This document shows, piece after piece, positions 19,945 through 29,635 of a DNA stretch of 64,000 nt. Every line of letters begins with the position of its first letter. Within the stretch, counting starts at the first letter, position 1. The translations under genes were made by a program, and so were the position numbers. This stretch comes from Vibrio metoecus. Lineage in GTDB: Bacteria; Pseudomonadota; Gammaproteobacteria; Enterobacterales; Vibrionaceae. The DNA is taken from positions 1 through 64,000 of the forward strand of contig NZ_JJMN01000074.1 of assembly GCF_000696385.1 (NCBI RefSeq), given 5' to 3'. The notes beneath the pieces were generated by a model that was not told where the DNA came from, searched no databases, and saw only the letters and a list, made by a program, of their open reading frames with translations.

Positions 19945-20022
19945 GCGTTATCACTCAGTAAAATCTGCGCAATGTGGCAACTTACACACAAAAAGTTGCA
20001 AAACTTCGATTTCAAAGAAATG

Positions 20023-20038
20023 ATTTGTCTATGCAAAT
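20023..20038. promoter_or_regulatory. HutC-like operator upstream of hutC
   Basis: Palindrome ATTTG-TCTATG-CAAAT, 23 bases upstream of the hutC TTG start. It resembles the TTGTATNTACAA-type sites known for HutC in other proteobacteria and the site at 20835-20844. Autoregulation is inferred. Confidence 0.5.
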
Positions 20039-20060
20039 GATTTTTTGAAAGAGTTGAAAC

Positions 20061-20771
20061 TTGTCTCCACGCTATCTGCAAATCAAACAATTTATGCTCG
20101 ATAACATCGAGTCGGGTCGTTGGCCAGTCGGTTATCGTACCCCCACTGAATTAGAGTTAACGGAGCAATTTGGTGTCAGCCGCATGACGGTCAACAAAGC
20201 GCTGCGCGATCTGGTCAGTGAGGGAAAATTACAGCGCCGCCCACGTTTAGGCACCTTTGTTTGCGCGGCAGAAGAGAAAGCCGAATCCCCTTTGCTGGAT
20301 ATTCGCAACATCGCGGATGAAATCCTCAGTCGCGGTAAGCAGTATCACAACAAAGTGGTTGAACAGCGTGCGCTGAACGCCGACGAAGCTGTCGCCATCA
20401 AGCTCGGTGTGATGGTGGGTAGCCCAGTATTTTACAGTGAAATCATTCACTACGCTAACGATATCCCGATGCAACTGGAAGTGCGTTGGGTGAATAGTCG
20501 TTCGGTGCCACACTATTTGGATCAAGATTTTACCCAAATTACGCCCAACCAATATTTGTCGCAAAACTGCCCACTGAGCGCGATTGAGCATACTGTAGAA
20601 GCCATTATCGCAGATGCCCATGTCAAACAAGCCCTTGCACTTGCGGCTAATGAACCTTGCTTGCTACTCAATCGCCGTACTTGGAGTGGTGATAAGCTGA
20701 TTAGCTCAGCCCTGCTCTATCATCCGGGTTCGCGCTATAAACTCAGCTCGAAAATTCTGTTCAACCAATAG
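20061..20771 (+). CDS. hutC: Histidine utilisation repressor HutC
   Basis: GntR-family repressor (HutC subfamily) that shuts off hut genes until urocanate binds. The N-terminal winged helix (residues 1-75, with SRMTVNKALRDL and the wing RRPRLGTFV) is followed by a UTRA ligand-binding domain (about 90-236). The 236-aa length is normal. The start is TTG (SPRYLQIKQF) after GAAAGAG. It lies just ahead of hutI on the same strand, separated by about 100 bases that hold a second palindromic operator. Confidence 0.94.
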   Translation: MSPRYLQIKQFMLDNIESGRWPVGYRTPTELELTEQFGVSRMTVNKALRDLVSEGKLQRRPRLGTFVCAAEEKAESPLLDIRNIADEILSRGKQYHNKVVEQRALNADEAVAIKLGVMVGSPVFYSEIIHYANDIPMQLEVRWVNSRSVPHYLDQDFTQITPNQYLSQNCPLSAIEHTVEAIIADAHVKQALALAANEPCLLLNRRTWSGDKLISSALLYHPGSRYKLSSKILFNQ

Positions 20772-20834
20772 CCCCACATGATCACATTTTCGCAACATTC
20801 AAGTTGCGAACTTTTACGCTTTCCACTATTTATT

Positions 20835-20844
20835 TGTATATACA
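20835..20844. promoter_or_regulatory. Palindromic HutC-like operator before hutI
   Basis: Perfect palindrome TGTATATACA inside ATTTGTATATACATTTG, 30 bases upstream of the hutI ATG. It matches the published HutC core well and probably overlaps the hutIGUH promoter. Confidence 0.6.
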
Positions 20845-20874
20845 TTTGAAATATCGATATCTGGATGGAAAGCG

Positions 20875-22083
20875 ATGAATTGTGTGTTGACCGAAGCGCG
20901 TTTAGTAACCATGCAACCGGGCGTGCAAGGTTATCAGGTAACCGAGCCGCAAACCCTCATCATTGAGCAGGGGCGCATTCAGCACATAGGCCAACATATT
21001 GACCTTCCCAGCGATGCGCATCCTATCTCGTGTGCCGGCAAATTAGTCACACCGGGATTGATTGATTGCCACACCCACTTGATCTATGCCGGCAGCCGCG
21101 CCAACGAATTCGAGCTGCGTTTACAAGGTGTGCCCTACCAAACCATCGCCGCCCAAGGTGGCGGCATTCTTTCTACCGTGAATGCCACTCGTAAGGCTAG
21201 CGAAGAAGCGTTGATCGAACTCGCCCTACCGCGTTTGGATGGCCTGCTGCGTAGCGGTGTCACTTCCGTTGAAGTGAAATCTGGCTACGGTTTAACGCTC
21301 AAGGATGAGCTGAAAATGCTGCGCGCCGCCAAAGCGCTTGAGCAGCATCGCCGCGTCAAAATCACCACCACATTACTTGCCGCGCACGCACTGCCTCCTG
21401 AATTTCAAGGCCGTAGTGATGACTATATCGCGCATATTTGCCAAGAGATCATTCCTCGGGTTGCCGAAGAGCAACTGGCCACCAGCGTGGATGTGTTTTG
21501 CGAGTCGATTGGCTTTAGCGTGGCGCAAACTAAACGCGTGTTTCATGCTGCGCAAGCGCATGGCTTGCAAATCAAAGGTCATACTGAGCAGCTTTCCAAC
21601 TTAGGCGGCAGCGCACTCACCGCTCGCATGGGTGGGCTCTCCGTTGACCATATCGAATACCTTGATGAAGCGGGCGTGAAAGCATTGGCACAATCGAGCA
21701 CGGTTGCCACCTTACTTCCCGGTGCATTTTACTTTTTGCGCGAAACCCAAAAGCCGCCGATTGAATGGCTGCGCCAATATCGCGTACCCATGGCCATCTC
21801 TACCGATTTAAACCCCGGCACCTCACCATTTGCCGATCTGTCATTGATGATGAATATGGGCTGTACCTTGTTTGGCCTTACGCCTGAAGAGTCGCTACGC
21901 GGTGTCACTTGCCATGCTGCGCAAGCTTTGGGTTACTCCTCTAGCCGCGGACAAATTACTCAAGGCTACGATGCCGATTTAGCGATTTGGAATATCGAAC
22001 ACCCTGCCGAGCTGAGCTATCAAGTCGGCGTTTCTCGCCTGCATGCTCGCATGGTTAATGGAGAGCTGAGTTATGAATCCTAA
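20875..22083 (+). CDS. hutI: Imidazolonepropionase
   Basis: Third enzyme of histidine breakdown: hydrolyses 4-imidazolone-5-propanoate to N-formimidoyl-glutamate. Amidohydrolase-fold metal enzyme of 402 aa. Metal ligands appear in [12 protein letters not shown] (residues 63-74), GHTEQLSN (near 240) and [10 protein letters not shown] (near 312). Its end overlaps hutG by 11 bases, showing translational coupling. First gene of hutIGUH. Confidence 0.96.
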   Translation: MNCVLTEARLVTMQPGVQGYQVTEPQTLIIEQGRIQHIGQHIDLPSDAHPISCAGKLVTPGLIDCHTHLIYAGSRANEFELRLQGVPYQTIAAQGGGILSTVNATRKASEEALIELALPRLDGLLRSGVTSVEVKSGYGLTLKDELKMLRAAKALEQHRRVKITTTLLAAHALPPEFQGRSDDYIAHICQEIIPRVAEEQLATSVDVFCESIGFSVAQTKRVFHAAQAHGLQIKGHTEQLSNLGGSALTARMGGLSVDHIEYLDEAGVKALAQSSTVATLLPGAFYFLRETQKPPIEWLRQYRVPMAISTDLNPGTSPFADLSLMMNMGCTLFGLTPEESLRGVTCHAAQALGYSSSRGQITQGYDADLAIWNIEHPAELSYQVGVSRLHARMVNGELSYES

Positions 22084-23095
22084 CCTCACCACTGAGCACA
22101 CTTGGCAAGGTCGCCATGATGCCGAAGATGGCCAAGCTGGGCGTCGTGTGCATCATATCGCTTGTCCCATTCAAGTGGGCGAGCTAGCGAACCAAGATCC
22201 GGGTGTGGCGTTGATCGGTTTTGAGTGTGATGCGGGCGTTGAACGCAACAAAGGTCGCATCGGAGCCAAACACGCGCCCAACCTTATTAAGCAAGCGCTG
22301 GCCAATCTCGCGTGGCACCATCCCACCCCCATTTACGATTTGGGCAACATTCGTTGTGAGGGTGATGAATTAGAGCAAGCTCAACAAGATTGCGCGCAAG
22401 TGATTCAACAGGCTCTGCCTCACGCGCGAGCCATCGTGCTCGGTGGTGGACACGAGATTGCTTGGGCAACCTTTCAGGGTTTGGCGCAACATTTTCTAGC
22501 AACAGGCGTAAAGCAACCACGGATCGGCATCATCAATTTTGATGCGCATTTTGACTTACGCGCGTTTGAATCTGGGGTTGAAACAGCGTTCGTTCCAGTG
22601 CGCCCAAGCTCAGGCACGCCGTTTAATCAAATTCACCATTTTTGCCAGCAGCAAGGTTGGGATTTTCATTACGCCTGCTTGGGAGTGAGCCGCGCCAGCA
22701 ACACGCCCGCGCTGTTTGAACGCGCAGATAAGCTAGGGGTTTGGTATGTTGAAGACAAAGCCTTTTCGCCTTTGTCACTCAAGGATCACCTGACTCAATT
22801 ACAACACTTTATTGATGATTGTGATTACCTCTATCTCACCATTGATCTGGACGTGTTTCCGGCGGCCAGTGCGCCCGGAGTCAGTGCCCCTGCCGCGCGC
22901 GGTGTGAGCATAGAAGCGCTTGCCCCCTATTTCGACCAAATTCTTCATAACAAAAACAAATTGATGATTGCCGATATCGCCGAGTACAACCCGAGTTTCG
23001 ATATTGATCAGCACACCGCGCGCTTAGCCGCTCGTTTGTGTTGGGACATTGCTAACGCCATGGCCGAACAAGTGCAATCCATCCGTCACCCGTGA
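22073..23095 (+). CDS. hutG: Formimidoylglutamase
   Basis: Arginase/agmatinase-family manganese enzyme that splits N-formimidoyl-glutamate into glutamate and formamide, the last step of the pathway. The three metal-binding motifs are present: GGGHEIAW near residue 124, NFDAHFDLR near 155 and [16 protein letters not shown] near 258. 340 aa, slightly longer than most relatives through the N terminus. The ATG lies inside the hutI coding end. Confidence 0.96.
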   Translation: MNPNLTTEHTWQGRHDAEDGQAGRRVHHIACPIQVGELANQDPGVALIGFECDAGVERNKGRIGAKHAPNLIKQALANLAWHHPTPIYDLGNIRCEGDELEQAQQDCAQVIQQALPHARAIVLGGGHEIAWATFQGLAQHFLATGVKQPRIGIINFDAHFDLRAFESGVETAFVPVRPSSGTPFNQIHHFCQQQGWDFHYACLGVSRASNTPALFERADKLGVWYVEDKAFSPLSLKDHLTQLQHFIDDCDYLYLTIDLDVFPAASAPGVSAPAARGVSIEALAPYFDQILHNKNKLMIADIAEYNPSFDIDQHTARLAARLCWDIANAMAEQVQSIRHP

Positions 23096-23113
23096 ATCAA
23101 AAGGAGTCTCAAC

Positions 23114-24814
23114 ATGACACAGTCATCTGCACAAGGAAAAAGACTGGACACTCAGCGCACCATTCGCGCCCCTCGTGGCACACAGCTGCGCGCCAAATCT
23201 TGGCTCACTGAAGCCCCACTTCGCATGCTGATGAATAACCTCGACCCCGATGTGGCTGAACATCCTCATGCACTGGTGGTGTATGGTGGCATTGGCCGCG
23301 CGGCGCGTAACTGGGAGTGCTTTGACAAAATCGTCGAAGTGCTGGAGCGCCTCGAGGATGACCAGACTTTACTGGTGCAATCGGGTAAACCGGTGGGGGT
23401 TTTCCCCACCCACAAAAATGCGCCACGTGTGTTGATTGCCAACTCCAACTTAGTACCACACTGGGCAAACTGGGAACATTTCAACGAGCTCGATAAACAA
23501 GGCTTGATGATGTACGGCCAGATGACCGCGGGTTCTTGGATTTACATTGGCTCGCAAGGCATAGTGCAAGGCACTTACGAGACGTTTGTCGCGGTTGCGA
23601 AAAAGCATTTCAATGGCGATGCCAAAGGCCGTTGGGTTTTGACTGGCGGATTGGGCGGCATGGGCGGCGCGCAACCTTTAGCGGCGACGATGGCAGGATT
23701 CTCGATGATTGCGGTGGAATGTGATGAATCGCGCATCGACTATCGTCTGCGCACCGGTTATGTCGACAAAAAAGCCAACACGCTTGATGAAGCGCTGGCG
23801 ATGATCGCCGATACCGATCGCCCCATTTCTGTTGGCTTACTGGGTAATGCTGCCGACATCTTCTCCGAATTAGTCAAACGCAATATCACACCTGATGTGG
23901 TGACGGATCAAACGTCGGCACACGATCCTCTCAACGGCTATTTGCCACTCGGCTGGAGCATGGAAAAAGCCGCGCAGATGCGTCAGCAAAATGAAGCCGA
24001 CGTCGTCAAAGCTGCCAAAGCTTCGATGGCGATCCAAGTGCGCGCTATGCTTGATTTGCAAGCTCGCGGCGCTGCAACGCTGGACTATGGCAATAACATT
24101 CGCCAAATGGCGCTGGAAGAAGGTGTTGCCAATGCGTTCGATTTCCCTGGTTTTGTGCCGGCCTATATTCGTCCCTTATTCTGTGAAGGGATAGGTCCCT
24201 TCCGCTGGGCGGCACTCTCTGGCGATCCGGAAGACATTTACAAAACCGAATCAAAAAAGTACAAAGAGCTGATCCCTGACAACCCACATCTGCACAACTG
24301 GCTGGATATGGCGCGTGAGCGAATCCACTTCCAAGGTTTACCTGCTCGCATTTGCTGGGTTGGTTTAAAAGATCGCGCTCGCTTAGGCTTAGCCTTTAAC
24401 GAAATGGTGAAAAATGGCGAACTCAAAGCGCCAATCGTGATTGGCCGTGATCACCTCGATTCAGGCTCAGTCGCTAGCCCGAACCGCGAAACGGAAGGCA
24501 TGCTCGATGGTTCAGATGCGGTCTCTGATTGGCCGCTACTCAATGCGCTACTCAACACCGCAGGTGGTGCTACTTGGGTTTCGCTGCACCACGGTGGTGG
24601 CGTCGGCATGGGCTTCTCACAACATTCCGGCATGGTGATTTGCTGTGATGGCAGTGATGATGCCGCCGAACGTATTGCACGCGTGCTGCATAATGATCCA
24701 GCGACCGGCGTGATGCGCCATGCCGATGCGGGCTATGAGATTGCCAAACGCTGCGCGCAGCAGCAAAAACTCGATTTACCAATGCTCAACGCTGAGCTGG
24801 CCAAACTGAAGTGA
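23114..24814 (+). CDS. hutU: Urocanate hydratase
   Basis: NAD-dependent urocanase that adds water to urocanate to form imidazolonepropionate. 566 aa, close to the usual 555-560. Recognisable stretches are [13 protein letters not shown] near residue 54, [15 protein letters not shown] near 176, the active-site Cys in LPARICWVG near 411, and [17 protein letters not shown] near 490. AAGGAGT lies before the ATG. hutH follows after 11 bases. Confidence 0.97.
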   Translation: MTQSSAQGKRLDTQRTIRAPRGTQLRAKSWLTEAPLRMLMNNLDPDVAEHPHALVVYGGIGRAARNWECFDKIVEVLERLEDDQTLLVQSGKPVGVFPTHKNAPRVLIANSNLVPHWANWEHFNELDKQGLMMYGQMTAGSWIYIGSQGIVQGTYETFVAVAKKHFNGDAKGRWVLTGGLGGMGGAQPLAATMAGFSMIAVECDESRIDYRLRTGYVDKKANTLDEALAMIADTDRPISVGLLGNAADIFSELVKRNITPDVVTDQTSAHDPLNGYLPLGWSMEKAAQMRQQNEADVVKAAKASMAIQVRAMLDLQARGAATLDYGNNIRQMALEEGVANAFDFPGFVPAYIRPLFCEGIGPFRWAALSGDPEDIYKTESKKYKELIPDNPHLHNWLDMARERIHFQGLPARICWVGLKDRARLGLAFNEMVKNGELKAPIVIGRDHLDSGSVASPNRETEGMLDGSDAVSDWPLLNALLNTAGGATWVSLHHGGGVGMGFSQHSGMVICCDGSDDAAERIARVLHNDPATGVMRHADAGYEIAKRCAQQQKLDLPMLNAELAKLK

Positions 24815-24825
24815 GGAAAGAAACC

Positions 24826-26361
24826 ATGTTGCACCTGATGATCAAACCCGGCCAACTCAGCTTAAAACAGTTGCGTCAAGTGAGCCGCTCACCCGTGGTG
24901 TTATCCCTCGATCCAAAAGCGATTCCGGCGATTGCCGAAAGCGCCCAAGTCGTCGAACAAGTGATCAGCGAAGGACGTACCGTGTACGGCATCAATACTG
25001 GTTTTGGTTTGCTCGCCAACACCAAAATTGCCCCGCAAGATCTGGAAACGCTGCAAAAGAGCATCGTGCTTTCTCATGCTGCGGGCATCGGTGAGCTGAT
25101 GTCGGATGAAACCGTTCGTTTGATGATGCTACTTAAAATCAACAGCTTGGCGCGTGGCTATTCTGGTATCCGTCTTGAAGTCATCCAAGCTTTGATCGAG
25201 CTCGTCAATAACCAGATTTATCCTTGCGTACCGAAAAAAGGCTCGGTTGGCGCATCGGGCGATCTTGCGCCGCTGGCTCACATGAGCACAGTGTTGCTCG
25301 GCGAAGGCCAAGCACGTTACAACGGCAAAATCATCTCCGGTCTGGAAGCGATGAAAATTGCGGGGCTAGAGCCAATTACCCTCGCCCCTAAAGAAGGGCT
25401 CGCCCTTCTGAACGGTACTCAAGCCTCGACCGCGTTTGCGCTCGAAGGACTGTTTGTGGCTGAAGATCTGTTTGCCTCCGCCACCGTGTGCGGTGCGATG
25501 TCGGTCGAAGCCGCTCTGGGAAGCCGTCGCCCCTTCGATCCGCGTATCCACCGCGTGCGTGGGCACCGAACCCAAATGGATGCGGCAACGGCGTATCGTC
25601 ACCTGCTCGATGTCAGCAGCGAAATTGGCCAATCCCACAGTAATTGTGAAAAAGTGCAAGATCCTTACTCTTTGCGCTGCCAACCACAAGTGATGGGCGC
25701 TTGCTTGCAGCAAATTCGAAGTGCAGCAGAGGTGTTGGAAGTCGAAGCCAACTCGGTGTCTGATAACCCACTCGTGTTTGCCGAGGATGGCGACATCATC
25801 TCTGGCGGCAACTTCCATGCTGAACCTGTGGCCATGGCTGCGGATAACTTGGCGCTGGCGATTGCTGAAATTGGCAGTCTCTCCGAGCGGCGTATGGCAC
25901 TGCTGATTGACAGTGCGCTGAGCAAACTACCGCCCTTTTTGGTCGACAATGGTGGGGTAAACTCCGGCTTTATGATTGCACAAGTCACGGCAGCCGCCTT
26001 AGCCAGTGAGAACAAAACCCTCGCGCATCCTGCGTCAGTCGACAGTTTACCCACTTCAGCCAACCAAGAAGACCACGTTTCCATGGCAACCTTTGCCGCA
26101 CGCAGACTGCGTGATATGGGCGAAAATACTCGTGGTATTTTGGCAGTGGAATACCTTGCTGCCGCGCAAGGATTGGATTTTCGTGCGCCATTGAAGTCCT
26201 CACCACGCATTGAGGAAGCAAGGCAGATACTGCGTGAAAAAGTACCGTTTTACGATAAAGACCGCTATTTTGCGCCGGATATCGAAAAAGCCAATGCTCT
26301 GCTGCAACTTGCCGTACACAACCGTTTAATGCCCGATCAGCTGCTACCAAGCCAGCACTAA
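24826..26361 (+). CDS. hutH: Histidine ammonia-lyase
   Basis: First enzyme of histidine catabolism; removes ammonia from L-histidine to give urocanate. The MIO cofactor tripeptide Ala-Ser-Gly is seen in [12 protein letters not shown] near residues 139-150. I place the start at ATG 24826 ([10 protein letters not shown], 511 aa), preceded by GAGGAAAG. The reading frame's GTG at 24811 overlaps the hutU stop and lacks a binding site. Last gene of hutIGUH, with a terminator behind it. Confidence 0.97.
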   Translation: MLHLMIKPGQLSLKQLRQVSRSPVVLSLDPKAIPAIAESAQVVEQVISEGRTVYGINTGFGLLANTKIAPQDLETLQKSIVLSHAAGIGELMSDETVRLMMLLKINSLARGYSGIRLEVIQALIELVNNQIYPCVPKKGSVGASGDLAPLAHMSTVLLGEGQARYNGKIISGLEAMKIAGLEPITLAPKEGLALLNGTQASTAFALEGLFVAEDLFASATVCGAMSVEAALGSRRPFDPRIHRVRGHRTQMDAATAYRHLLDVSSEIGQSHSNCEKVQDPYSLRCQPQVMGACLQQIRSAAEVLEVEANSVSDNPLVFAEDGDIISGGNFHAEPVAMAADNLALAIAEIGSLSERRMALLIDSALSKLPPFLVDNGGVNSGFMIAQVTAAALASENKTLAHPASVDSLPTSANQEDHVSMATFAARRLRDMGENTRGILAVEYLAAAQGLDFRAPLKSSPRIEEARQILREKVPFYDKDRYFAPDIEKANALLQLAVHNRLMPDQLLPSQH

Positions 26362-26383
26362 GTGACTGACAAATCAACATTTC

Positions 26384-26403
26384 AAGAGCCCTACGGGGCT
26401 CTT
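26384..26403 (+). terminator. hut operon terminator
   Basis: Stem AAGAGCCC (26384-26391) and GGGCTCTT (26396-26403) with loop TACG, 20 bases after the hutH stop. The trailing sequence is ATACTT, so the U tract is weak. Confidence 0.6.
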
Positions 26404-26509
26404 ATACTTAAATCACTTGAAGTGGCAAAAGAACATCTCCACTGGATAGACCAATGATTGTAAGATTCTGTCCTATAATGCGCGCAGTTTAGTTGAGATA
26501 GCGATAACC

Positions 26510-27235
26510 ATGTTCCTGACTGCATACCATTCAAATCAACAGCACCAATTTCAATTTACTCGCCAACAGGCTAGCCACTTTGCCAAATTGGTCGCGGGTG
26601 ATTTCAACCCCATCCATGACGAAGATAGTAAACGTTTCTGCGTACCGGGCGATCTGCTGTTTGCTGTATTGCTGCAAAAAGAAGGCATTAGCCAAAAGAT
26701 GCGTTTTGATTTCTCTGGCATGGTGAGTGATGGCGTTGCTCTACACATTGAAAATAAGTGTCAGCGTGAAAGCGCAGTCGTGGATGCCAGCGGCAAAGAA
26801 TATCTGCACATGTCACGTGAAGGTGAAGTCAACCGCAACCCCGCCTTTATTGAGCATGTGGTGACCAGCTATGTGCAGTTTTCTGGCATGAACTTCCCGC
26901 ACATCATGGTGCCTTTGATGGAAGAGCAACAGATGATGATCAACTGCCAGCGTCCACTGGTGATTTATGAATCGATGGAAGTAGAATTTACCCGCCTTGA
27001 TCTCACCCATCCAGAAGTAGAGTTTGCGGGCGCGACCTTTGATGTCGATGGCAAACGCGGCTTAGTGACACTCAACTTCGTGTTTAAAGATGAAGGACAA
27101 GTGGTCGGTAAAGGCCTAAAACGTATGGTCGCCAGTGGTTTAAAACCTTACGACCAAGCGGAAATCGATGATCTCGTCAACCGTTTCAATGAGCGCAAAG
27201 AAGCCTTCCTTAGCCAGATTGAGCAAGCGGCATAA
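26510..27235 (+). CDS. DUF3581 family protein
   Basis: 241-aa cytoplasmic protein, conserved in Vibrio and relatives, matching DUF3581 as I know it. The N-terminal half carries DFNPIHDEDSKRF (about residues 40-52), which resembles the hydratase motif of MaoC-like hotdog enzymes, and GDLLFAVLLQKEG follows. A role in acyl-thioester chemistry is possible but unproved. It has its own short upstream region after the hut terminator, so it is probably not part of hut. Confidence 0.78.
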   Translation: MFLTAYHSNQQHQFQFTRQQASHFAKLVAGDFNPIHDEDSKRFCVPGDLLFAVLLQKEGISQKMRFDFSGMVSDGVALHIENKCQRESAVVDASGKEYLHMSREGEVNRNPAFIEHVVTSYVQFSGMNFPHIMVPLMEEQQMMINCQRPLVIYESMEVEFTRLDLTHPEVEFAGATFDVDGKRGLVTLNFVFKDEGQVVGKGLKRMVASGLKPYDQAEIDDLVNRFNERKEAFLSQIEQAA

Positions 27236-27261
27236 TTCGCAGAGCATCTAAGTCTAACGTA

Positions 27262-27292
27262 AAAAATAACCCGCGCACAGCGGGTTATTTTT
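27262..27292. terminator. Bidirectional terminator between the DUF3581 gene and vesB
   Basis: Stem AAATAACCCG (27264-27273) and CGGGTTATTT (27281-27290) with A- and T-runs on the two sides. It serves the two convergent genes. Confidence 0.85.
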
Positions 27293-27309
27293 TATTATGG
27301 TATTGCTAA

Positions 27310-28947
27310 TCAAGCGTTTTTCCGTCTCATCAACAACGGGGCACAAAACAGCAAACCAAACCAGCCGATGGAACCACCAGAAGAGGAGGTAGTTACGGAG
27401 GATGTCGTCTCACTGACTGTTGATGTACTAGAAGAATGACGAAGATCAGAGATAAACGCCGCATCTTCACCTGATGCGATAGCACCATCCTTTACATAGC
27501 GGAATTCCAGAGTATTACTTGTGTTAGGTAATACTAGTCTTTGGAAGCGGCTCATGGTTCCAGAAGTCGACCCAAGTTGCTGACCATTCAAATAAACCTC
27601 TAACTTATCAAAATCTGGTTCGGATGAGATGCGGTAGTTGAAAGACAAGGTGCCACGAGGAATACCTTTAATCACCAGTTCAGACTGTTGGGAGTCGCCG
27701 ATTGCACCAGAGCGAAGCTCATTTCCAGCCACACTCCATCCTTGCTCACTACTTAAAACATCCGTTTTAGGTAATGCAGAAAGTGCATTAATCACCTCCG
27801 AACTTGCACTTCTCATCGTTTTAAACTTTACCGTCGTATCAGCAGTTTTACCCACATCATTTTCCCAAAAAAACATTTCAACCTTGTATTCATAATCTTG
27901 GTAGGCTCGTGGCGAAAATTGCAGCGTAATATCACAACTCTCATTAGGATTGAGTATTTGATGCTCTACACAACCATCCGCAACTACTGAAACAAGATGA
28001 GATGGGGAGTTAGATTTTCCGTTAATCTGACCTCCAGCATAGACTAATGGGTTAGTGCCAAAATTATTGTAGGTAAAAGTACGGGTAAATGGCGCTAATG
28101 GCATTTGTTTCTGATCAACGAACTGCTCATAGCTGAAACCACGGGTTTTTTGAGCAATCCAATCAGCAAAATAGCTGACATTAGTATACACACCATAGGT
28201 ATTATTCAGTGCACATACTGGTCCACCCCAGCTGACAATACCTAACTGTTCACCAGTAGACGTTACAATAATTGGCCCACCAGAATCCCCCCGGCAAGAG
28301 TCTTGGTTATCTCTCCCAGCACAGAAATTTGTAGAATTCTCCCTTGGTGAGACCCCCTCCCCCATCGCAGTGTGACATACGGCCTGATCAATCAGATCGA
28401 CTTCAACCTGCTGAAGCACAGAAGGGAAGGTAGATCTGCCTGACGGTGAGGTAGTACCCCAACCTGCGACTTTCAATGTCGTACCTACCGCAGTACCAAC
28501 ACGAGCATCGGCAGCTGCGAGTGTTGTCTTGTTAGCGACAGCTACTCTTTCGAGTTCCAATATCGCAATATCGTTCAACAATACCGTATCATCGTAGTAC
28601 TTATGCACATAAATGCGGCGTACTGGAACACGGACTCCTTCACTGGCTTCATTGTTCAAATCATTGATCCCAATAACAACATCAACCGTGGTCGGATCCC
28701 TTAAATAAACACAATGAGCTGCAGTTAGGACATAACGATCACCAAGGAAACTCCCGCCACAAAACTGCCCATCGAATGCATTTTGACCACGTGTCACCAG
28801 AGCCACGATCGAAGGCCATTCGCCTAAAGTGGCATCAGAACCATTGATAATACGTGGCGACACTTGCGCTGTTGATTCAGCATGAATCATTGAAGAAAAA
28901 AATACTGACGTGATAGTGCACGCCAACAACGTATAAGCCTTTTTCAC
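27310..28947 (-). CDS. vesB: VesB, secreted trypsin-like serine protease
   Basis: Extracellular protease sent out by the type II (Eps) pathway, made as a zymogen. The 545-aa precursor has a signal peptide (about 1-23), a short propeptide ending in R before IINGSD (near 33), and an S1 domain with triad His (LTAAHC, 78), Asp (NDIAIL, 126) and Ser (RGDSGGP, about 222). An Ig-like or beta-rich domain follows (about 290-500), then a Ser/Thr-rich linker and a GlyGly-CTERM tail: GGSIGW, a hydrophobic segment and RRKNA. That tail is processed by rhombosortase. Monocistronic; convergent with the DUF3581 gene. Confidence 0.95.
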   Translation of the reverse strand: MKKAYTLLACTITSVFFSSMIHAESTAQVSPRIINGSDATLGEWPSIVALVTRGQNAFDGQFCGGSFLGDRYVLTAAHCVYLRDPTTVDVVIGINDLNNEASEGVRVPVRRIYVHKYYDDTVLLNDIAILELERVAVANKTTLAAADARVGTAVGTTLKVAGWGTTSPSGRSTFPSVLQQVEVDLIDQAVCHTAMGEGVSPRENSTNFCAGRDNQDSCRGDSGGPIIVTSTGEQLGIVSWGGPVCALNNTYGVYTNVSYFADWIAQKTRGFSYEQFVDQKQMPLAPFTRTFTYNNFGTNPLVYAGGQINGKSNSPSHLVSVVADGCVEHQILNPNESCDITLQFSPRAYQDYEYKVEMFFWENDVGKTADTTVKFKTMRSASSEVINALSALPKTDVLSSEQGWSVAGNELRSGAIGDSQQSELVIKGIPRGTLSFNYRISSEPDFDKLEVYLNGQQLGSTSGTMSRFQRLVLPNTSNTLEFRYVKDGAIASGEDAAFISDLRHSSSTSTVSETTSSVTTSSSGGSIGWFGLLFCAPLLMRRKNA

Positions 28948-29117
28948 AATCTAGCCCTTTAAATTAACTGTAGATATTGTTTTTCTTGAATATATTATTC
29001 CAATGAATTCGATCCAATGAAACTAAATGCAATTAATTCTTATTAGATTGTGATGGAGCGCTAAATAGTCATACTCCAAAACTTGGAGTTTCAGCGTCAA
29101 ATCGTAAGGTAATATCT
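28948..29117. other. Intergenic region upstream of vesB
   Basis: 170 AT-rich bases between the ICMT-like gene and vesB, both on the minus strand. It must contain the vesB promoter; no operator is evident. Confidence 0.4.
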
Positions 29118-29580
29118 TTACAACCAGCGTCTCACTCGCTTTTTGTAATGTAGATAGGCTTCGCCAAACTTGGCTTCTAGAATCCGCTCTTCAGGCTCGA
29201 TTTGGTATTGATTCATGTACAGCAAAAAACCACCAACTATCACCAAGCTAAGAGCGTTCTCTTGCCAGTAAGCAAGCCCAAAACAGCAGGAGCAGTAAGC
29301 CGAGATACATAGGATTGCGGCTGAGTGCAAAAACGCCGCTGTCTACCACAGTGGCCGCGAGATCCGGAGCCATGGGGTTCACCGTCGTTTTAAAACGCCG
29401 AAATTCCAACAAACCTGCAATCCCCCAGAAACCTGAGCTGCAAAAACAGAGCGCCATGACTAGGCTTGGCCACGGTAGTGTAATGGTTAAAGTCGGAAAG
29501 AGAATGGAAGAGAGATGAATCAACGCCAAGGCGACCAGAAAAACCGCGACTGGAGGAACCTTTAATTCTAAATTTTTCAT
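29118..29580 (-). CDS. Isoprenylcysteine carboxyl methyltransferase-like membrane protein, one frameshift in this sequence
   Basis: Small integral membrane protein of the ICMT/PEMT-like family. Hydrophobic segments occur near residues 10-30, 38-58 and 90-120. The family region starting with ALSRNPMYLGLLLL is clear, and the C terminus has EPEERILEAKFGEAYLHYKKRVRRWL-like sequence (typical LxxxFGxxYxxYxxxVxR pattern). One extra base in the A4 run at 29280-29283 breaks the frame; removing it gives LLLFGLAYWQENAL and about 153 aa. Start ATG 29580 follows GAGGTG. The methyl acceptor in bacteria is not known. Confidence 0.8.
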
Positions 29581-29603
29581 AATCACCTCAATTCAACTGA
29601 ATG

Positions 29604-29628
29604 AAAAAGCCCAGTGGAGTCACTGGGC
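29604..29628 (-). terminator. ydiJ terminator
   Basis: Stem GCCCAGTG (29609-29616) and CACTGGGC (29621-29628), with A5 on the left giving U5 on the minus strand. Eight bases past the ydiJ stop. Confidence 0.85.
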
Positions 29629-29635
29629 ATTCTGT

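Noticed and set aside
25665..26210. 181-codon minus-strand frame inside hutH
   Set aside because: Long antisense frames are common in GC-richer coding DNA; hutH is complete with its MIO motif.
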